Assembly (NCBI GenBank): GCA_037975125.1
Contig: CM075853.1
Coordinates: forward strand, 51,342,458 to 51,406,457
DNA: 64,000 bases
Direction of reading: 5' to 3'
Source of the DNA: Latrodectus hesperus
Lineage: Eukaryota; Arthropoda; Arachnida; Araneae; Theridiidae
The notes under the pieces are model-generated. The model made no database searches. It was not told the DNA's origin and was given only the letters and a program-made list of their open reading frames with translations. Shown here piece by piece: positions 58,479-64,000 of this stretch. The stretch's first letter is position 1. Each line of letters starts with the position of its first letter. A program made the position numbers and the translations under genes.

Positions 58479-61400
58479 ATTATTTAAAACTTAGTAAAAT
58501 AAATAACATTATTCATTAAATATTTAATCTAGGCTCCAAATTTTGCTACAACATTTTGACTATTCAAATACCTGAAAACCTTTTGCAAGTTTTTTTAACT
58601 TTCAGCATTTGACCTTTTTGTAGATTTATTTTTTACAATTCATATAAAAAGAAACTTGGAGGCCTAAACCACACAGTTGTATTTCAATAAAAAAATAATA
58701 ACATTTCTCATTTTCTGTTTTATAGTATCTTAAATTAAATCGGATACTTCCCATTTTGAGCATGTGAATACATCTAAAACAATTATGAATTCTGCATTGT
58801 ATTTTTTTTCTAGTTACAACTTTTATGAAATTTTAGATTCCTGATATAGATAGTCAATTTTATAACTTCTTCAAGAAACTCATTTGCTAAGAGGATCTGA
58901 AAAATCATATTTTTAATTTATTTTTAGTAATAAATTTACTTATTTTGTCTATTTAAATTGCATTTTCTTATTATTATGAAAGTGAGTCCCAGAGAAAGAA
59001 AGAAAAAAAGCATCATATAATAGTGAGGCATGCTAACATTCAGAACTGCTCATTTTACAAGATGGAGAAGCTAATGCCAGTTTATCCTTTTGACAAAATT
59101 CTCCCATCATAGCAAAACCGAGACCAAAATTTCGTTTTGAAAAAATATCATTATTCGTTGAATAAATTTCTTCTAAGAAGCTTATACAACTCAAAATGTC
59201 AAGATTGAGTTTTTCTCATTATTAAAGATAATCTAAATGTAAACCTATATAGAAATTTCATAAATAAGATTTTTGTGAATTGGAAGTTATGTATTTGAAT
59301 ACTTATTATTTTTTGATTAATGTAAATCTGTTCAATCTATGATACGATAATAACCAAGTAACTTTATTTTCAGATAAATAATTGATTAAATAGGATTTAG
59401 TGTCCTAAATACAAGTGTTTCGAATAGATTCATAAAAAACTTGTTATGACTCCAGCATCTTACTGAATTGATAACAGTTTGAATAATTACTCTATTATGA
59501 ACTTAGATAATTATATTAAATACTTCCTTTTTATTAGAATTTCATAAATATCTTTGCATAACTTATTCAATTTTCTTCAAGTTTTCATCTATAATATTTA
59601 CAATAATTCAATATTGTTGCATTTTGCACTTTTACACTCAGAATAATTTGTTTTACTTGAAATAATAACATGCAAAGTACACAAGATTTTTAAATCATCA
59701 TTTTTACGTATGAAAGAACCGAAAATTTAAGTTATAATTTTTACAGTATAACAATGGATAGCTCTATTTTTTTAACTTACATATACTTCATATTTGTGCT
59801 CAAATACTGGTTACAAACAATTTCATTTAATTTCGAAATTATGTATAACAAAAATCCATTACAAACTTGATCACAATTAATAGAAAATATTTTTCCTTCA
59901 TTCATTTAACATATTTTAAGGTTTTTTGTTTCTGTTCTTAAAATTCAGCTTCAAAAAATTTAAAGCCTTTCAAGGAAATATTTTTAGAAAGAAATGTGTT
60001 AAAAATATATATGTATTTGAAAATGTGCATAATTACTTATATCTATCAGCTTATGTCTAATATTGAAGAGAGAATTGACCTTTTCTATCTAAAAAAATCT
60101 AATTTATTTAATGAATGATAAAATACTAAGTTTTATCAAAAATGTTACTATATGTATGCAATCTCTATTAAAATATTTGGTTAAATTCTTACGTAGAATT
60201 AAAGAAAAATAGTAAACTCATAAAATTGATCGAATTGTTTCTAATTTTTAAAAATATCAAATTATTCCATCACATATCAACTTTAAAACGTATATTTGTT
60301 AAATATTTGTAAACTTTGGAAATCATTTATTTTTTTAACACTTCATCTCAAATATCAAAATCAGTTTGAGTTTTAATGACAAAAATGTATCTTTTTTATT
60401 TAGGAAAATGTTTAAATAAGCTAAAATTTTAAATGTCAAAAAAATAAATTTATTTCCATTGTATACTTCTAAGGAAAGAGAGAGCAGATGATCATTACAG
60501 ACACAAATTTCCCTTTTTCTAAACTTCACTTAAATACTCAAGACGTATTTTTCTGCTTCTTACTCCAACTCTTTATGCTTTTCGAGTTACTAACAATTGC
60601 TTAGAGTTCAATTTAATTAACTTCCCAGATGTATAGTTCAAAGGAGTTGTTTATTTAATATAAAAAAACTATATCTTTTTCTGTTTGAACAAGAAAACCA
60701 ATTACAAAGAAGCCGGTTGAAAATATATTTTTATTTTAATTTAGTAAACTTTTTATATTATTTTAGATAAATAATTTTTAATTATCTCTCAAAAGCTTGG
60801 GTTGAAGATAATTAATTGTTGTACTTATTCTCTTGCTTGTAGCAGTTATCTCAATTTGAATTTTCTTAAGACCAATTTTATTGATAATTTATGAAAGCAT
60901 TTCTTTAAAGTAAATTTAAAAATGTAATTGAAATAATTTGTTATGAAATTTTTTTTAGATTTTCCTTTCATTAAAATTGTTTGCATTTTAAAATTAAAAT
61001 TTTACCACTGCAGTTTTAAAATTTTTATTTTGGGACTAAACTGTTGCCTTTACTTCTTTTACATCACATTTTCATGCAACTGCCTAAAAAATATTTATTT
61101 GTTTTGTAATTGCAGATAAACTTAAAGTTTAAATACATTTCAATTATCATTTGAATAAAAATAAATAAAAATTATACACCTGAAATTAATAATAATATTC
61201 TTTGAAATGAATAACACGGATTGCAGTGAATGTTTTTCTCATTTTTACTTTCCAATAATTTTTGATAACTTTAAAACTCTTGTTATTTTACATTTCTTTT
61301 TATTGACGAAATAATAAAACATAAAAAATTATAGAACATTTTTAAATATTTATTTTCATGAAAAAGTAGGAATTATAATGAAACATTATATAAATTCATT

Positions 61401-62231
61401 GTTGAACCATCGTTCTTAATAAATTTCATTTAAAAAACACTTGTCAACTTTGATTTGGGTCATAATTTTCAAATAATCAGAATTTCTAAAAGAATTCATG
61501 TAATACAGATATTTGAAAATGTAACACTTATTTTAAACAGCAAAATATTTTTAAATGAATATTAAAAGCAAATAAAAAATATTACTTACAGGTAAATTTA
61601 AGATAAAAAAAATTTGTCTCTAATTATTCATTTTTTCAAATATTTAATTAAAAAAAGCAATTTAAAAATAGTGATGACGATGTACATTACCGAGTACACC
61701 GGAGAAATGTCAAGGCCATGAATTTGTTCAGCCTAAAGAAATCCAAAACCAGCAATGCATTTTGGACTTTTTTAAGGTAAACACATTCCTCGTAGTGCAT
61801 AGAAAATAATAACTTCATAGGGCATAGAATCCTCATAGAAACTCCGAAGGTGCAGCAGGTACTTCTATGACTTTCTCTGAGAAAAATAGCAAAGTCTTGA
61901 ATAAAATACAATAATAAGTTAAATTAAGTGAGTTTGAGACATATTTAATGCATTGTGCTTTTAACCTATATCTAAATAGAAAAAGGAAATTTCCTTACGG
62001 ACGAATGTATGTAAAAAGTAGACATAAACTTAAGGATAGATCTTTATTGAGTTTATTGGTTTTCTTAATGACGTATGTTATTTATTTTTATTTATTAAAA
62101 ATATGATGAACAATGGATTATAACTAAATATGTTATCATATATTATAAAAAGAAGATCGGATAGCTAATTAGAATGTGTACTATGTCAATGAATAAATTA
62201 TGAGATAGTTCAGTATTCATAACTAGCATGA
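58479..62231. other. AT-rich non-coding stretch
   Basis: No gene or element can be supported. One patch at 61,670-61,900 is GC-richer. It holds a plus-strand frame (DVHYRVHRRNVKAMNLFS...) open into TTTAAG|GTAAAC (GT at 61,777), and a minus-strand 74-codon frame (61,911-61,687). Either could be a small exon, but nothing confirms it. A weaker patch lies at 58,975-59,130. Confidence 0.45.
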
Positions 62232-62240
62232 ATTTGACTC
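62232..62240. repeat. Left flanking duplication of the MITE-like element
   Basis: atttgactc, repeated exactly at 62,490-62,498. Nine bases fits Mutator-type elements (8-9 bp). Confidence 0.75.
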
Positions 62241-62489
62241 GGCACAGTTGCCGTATAATCCATGAAGCCAAATTCTGAGATTGACGATTTTGTCGAATTT
62301 TCTTATGTATCTGGCAACCTTGTTTTTATTACGTCATACATATGGAGACCTATAAGGATTATGCAAAAAATTCTATTTTGGTAACCCTAGTATTTACGTC
62401 ATCGCTCACGTCACAATACGTCATCTTGGCATTTCTTCATCGTCAAAAAAATTCAGAATTTAGAATCATGGATTATGTGGCACCTGTGC
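62241..62489. mobile_element. MITE-like element with 37-bp inverted ends and CRE-like motif cluster
   Basis: A 249-bp non-coding element. The left end (62,242-62,278, starting gcacagttgccgtataatcc) and the right end (62,453-62,489, whose reverse complement starts gcacaggtgccacataatcc) match at 31 of 37 positions. A perfect 9-bp direct repeat flanks it. There is no open frame of note, so it would need a transposase from elsewhere; the TSD length suggests a Mutator-like (or, with 8 bp, hAT-like) source. Inside lie four ACGTCA hexamers (62,331, 62,396, 62,408, 62,418) and two CGTCA half-sites (62,441, and 62,282 inverted). One extra G at 62,241 leaves the exact left boundary uncertain by one base. 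Confidence 0.75.
62396..62423. promoter_or_regulatory. Cluster of CRE/ATF-like sites inside the MITE
   Basis: acgtca occurs at 62,396-62,401, 62,408-62,413 and 62,418-62,423, with a fourth at 62,331-62,336. TGACGT/ACGTCA is the core bound by CREB/ATF bZIP proteins. Spacing between the last three is 12 and 10 bp, near one helical turn. Whether it is used in the cell cannot be seen from sequence. Confidence 0.45.
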
Positions 62490-62498
62490 ATTTGACTC
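62490..62498. repeat. Right flanking duplication of the MITE-like element
   Basis: atttgactc, identical to 62,232-62,240. Confidence 0.75.
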
Positions 62499-64000
62499 AT
62501 TATTAAAAATAGCACTAAGCACATTGTTTTGGACTGAAGATTAATTTAGGGCAGAAGAAATATTGCAATAAATGATCAACGTTTGCTTAATACATAAATA
62601 AAACAGAATTTAAAATTTAAGGAAAAAATACTGTATAAACAATCAAAGGTGTACAAAATGCAAAATTTAAATACTTAAATAATACATTCAACTGAATTTT
62701 CAATTTTACAATTAACAATCAAAATTTGTTAGCAAAGGAAATATTTCAATCAGAAAATGTTTGGTAAAACAATTTATACAGAAAATATTAAAAAGATGTC
62801 CTTATTTATATATTTACTATGTTATTTAATAGCATATACATATCAATAGTTTATGGATATTATAATTTACCGTTAACAGGCAAACCAATAATAATCTCGG
62901 CCATCTGTTTTTTCATATAATAAATTATGCCTAAAACATATTTTAATAATGCTGTTTACAAGGGACAGTACGTGTTAAGAACCTGATGATTATCATAATG
63001 GTGGATTTGTGAGACCCTAGCATAAATCTCTAATGTTTAAATATCCAATTTTTCTTAAACTTTTAAACTTAAATTTATTAAACTGAATTTTTAATAGTTC
63101 AAATTGACAAGTATTTGCGAATATTCATGCAGTCTTTTTAAAATATTTATTTAAATTTTTGTGAGATAGTATTTAAGAAAATAACAAGAGAATTTAGGAA
63201 TTCCCTTTCACCTCTTTATTGATTTCACATATTTTAAAATATAATACAATAATTCAGTTGCTTGGACATATAATAAAGCAGTAAAAAATTTAAGATCAAA
63301 TAATTTCCTTCAAAGAAAAATACGGGAATTTATTACAAAAATATACAATGATAAGCAGATGCCAAAATAAAACTAATATATGATTTCGACTTTTCATATA
63401 TTTATTTTCGAAAAGAATTACTTTGAAACAGAAATATTGTATAATAAAATTATACAATAGTCATATTATTTTAAAACAATAAAAAAAATTTTGATGTTTT
63501 CTTCAATTAAAAATAGAAATTGTATTACCAAAATATACAACTGTAGAAGGATTTGAAAGTAAAGCAAGTATATGATCATGACTTTTTCCTATACACAGAC
63601 TCAAAGATGAATGCTTTGAAATAAATCTTTATAATTATATAAATGTAGCTGACATGGTAACTAATCAAAACACTGATGTAGTTTCTGTAATGATACAATA
63701 AATAAAACTAAATTAACAGCAAATAAAAAGTTTTAAAATTGTTTTTGTGCCGTTAAATTTTTCATTAATTTGAGAAACATGGGAGCAGTAATTTTTATAG
63801 CGATGTACGCGAATTCCTTGATTAGATGAAATGCCATAAAATGTTAAAAACTCGTACAGAAATTGGAACCACTATTGTTAAATCAGCCCTTAATAGTTGT
63901 ATTCAGCTTTTAATTTTTTTTAAACATTTTTAACTAAATGTTATCATAGATTGATAAATTTAGCTAATCTAACATAATTTTCTTTTGATTCAAAAACTTC
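62499..64000. other. AT-rich non-coding stretch
   Basis: Nothing recognisable to the end of the window. Confidence 0.55.

Overview
The window reads as nuclear DNA of an arthropod, most likely a chelicerate and plausibly a spider. It is very AT-rich and holds long pure (TA)n and (TG)n tracts. The only recognisable proteins are eukaryotic transposable-element proteins: two endonuclease-type non-LTR retrotransposons (LINEs) with RNase H domains, and two Tc1-like DNA transposons. No host gene, structural RNA gene, CRISPR array or bacterial-type operon could be supported. The spider suggestion rests on recalled similarity of the Tc1 copy at 51.5-57.2 kb to transposases common in spider genomes; it is inference.

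Layout. 1-25.3 kb: AT-rich non-coding DNA with (TA)n tracts at 0.44, 14.8, 16.1 and 17.7 kb, a few higher-GC islands of unknown origin (3.0, 7.0, 18.2, 23.8 kb) and a faint tRNA-derived SINE at 23.26 kb. 25,332-30,299 (minus strand): an almost complete LINE (LINE-A, R1/LOA-like) with a perfect 10-bp target-site duplication, an intact ORF1 and a decayed ORF2. 30,713-30,860: a perfect 148-bp palindrome whose centre is (TA)55. About 30.9-31.95 kb: a decayed Tc1-like transposon (Tc1-A). 32.06-32.21 kb: (TG)n. 32.2-51 kb: AT-rich DNA with two further tRNA-derived SINEs (35.7 and 43.4 kb), (TA)n tracts at 37.5, 39.6 and 41.2 kb, a 0.32-kb (TG)n tract, two higher-GC islands with splice-site-like signals (36.5 and 42.1-42.6 kb), and an unexplained 148-codon ORF at 44.8 kb. 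51.5-57.2 kb: a nested structure in which an I-clade-like LINE (LINE-B, plus strand) appears to have landed inside a Tc1-like transposase gene (Tc1-B, minus strand). LINE-B has lost the core of its reverse transcriptase. 57.2-64 kb: AT-rich DNA with, at 62,241-62,489, a 249-bp MITE-like element that has 37-bp imperfect terminal inverted repeats, a perfect 9-bp flanking duplication and four internal ACGTCA (CRE-like) hexamers.

The mobile genes do not work together as a system. Each LINE encodes, or once encoded, an RNA-binding ORF1 protein plus an endonuclease/reverse transcriptase/RNase H protein for target-primed reverse transcription. The Tc1 copies encoded cut-and-paste transposases. All the catalytic genes are broken here; only LINE-A ORF1 is still open from end to end. 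The most unusual single object is the MITE-like element carrying clustered CRE-type motifs.
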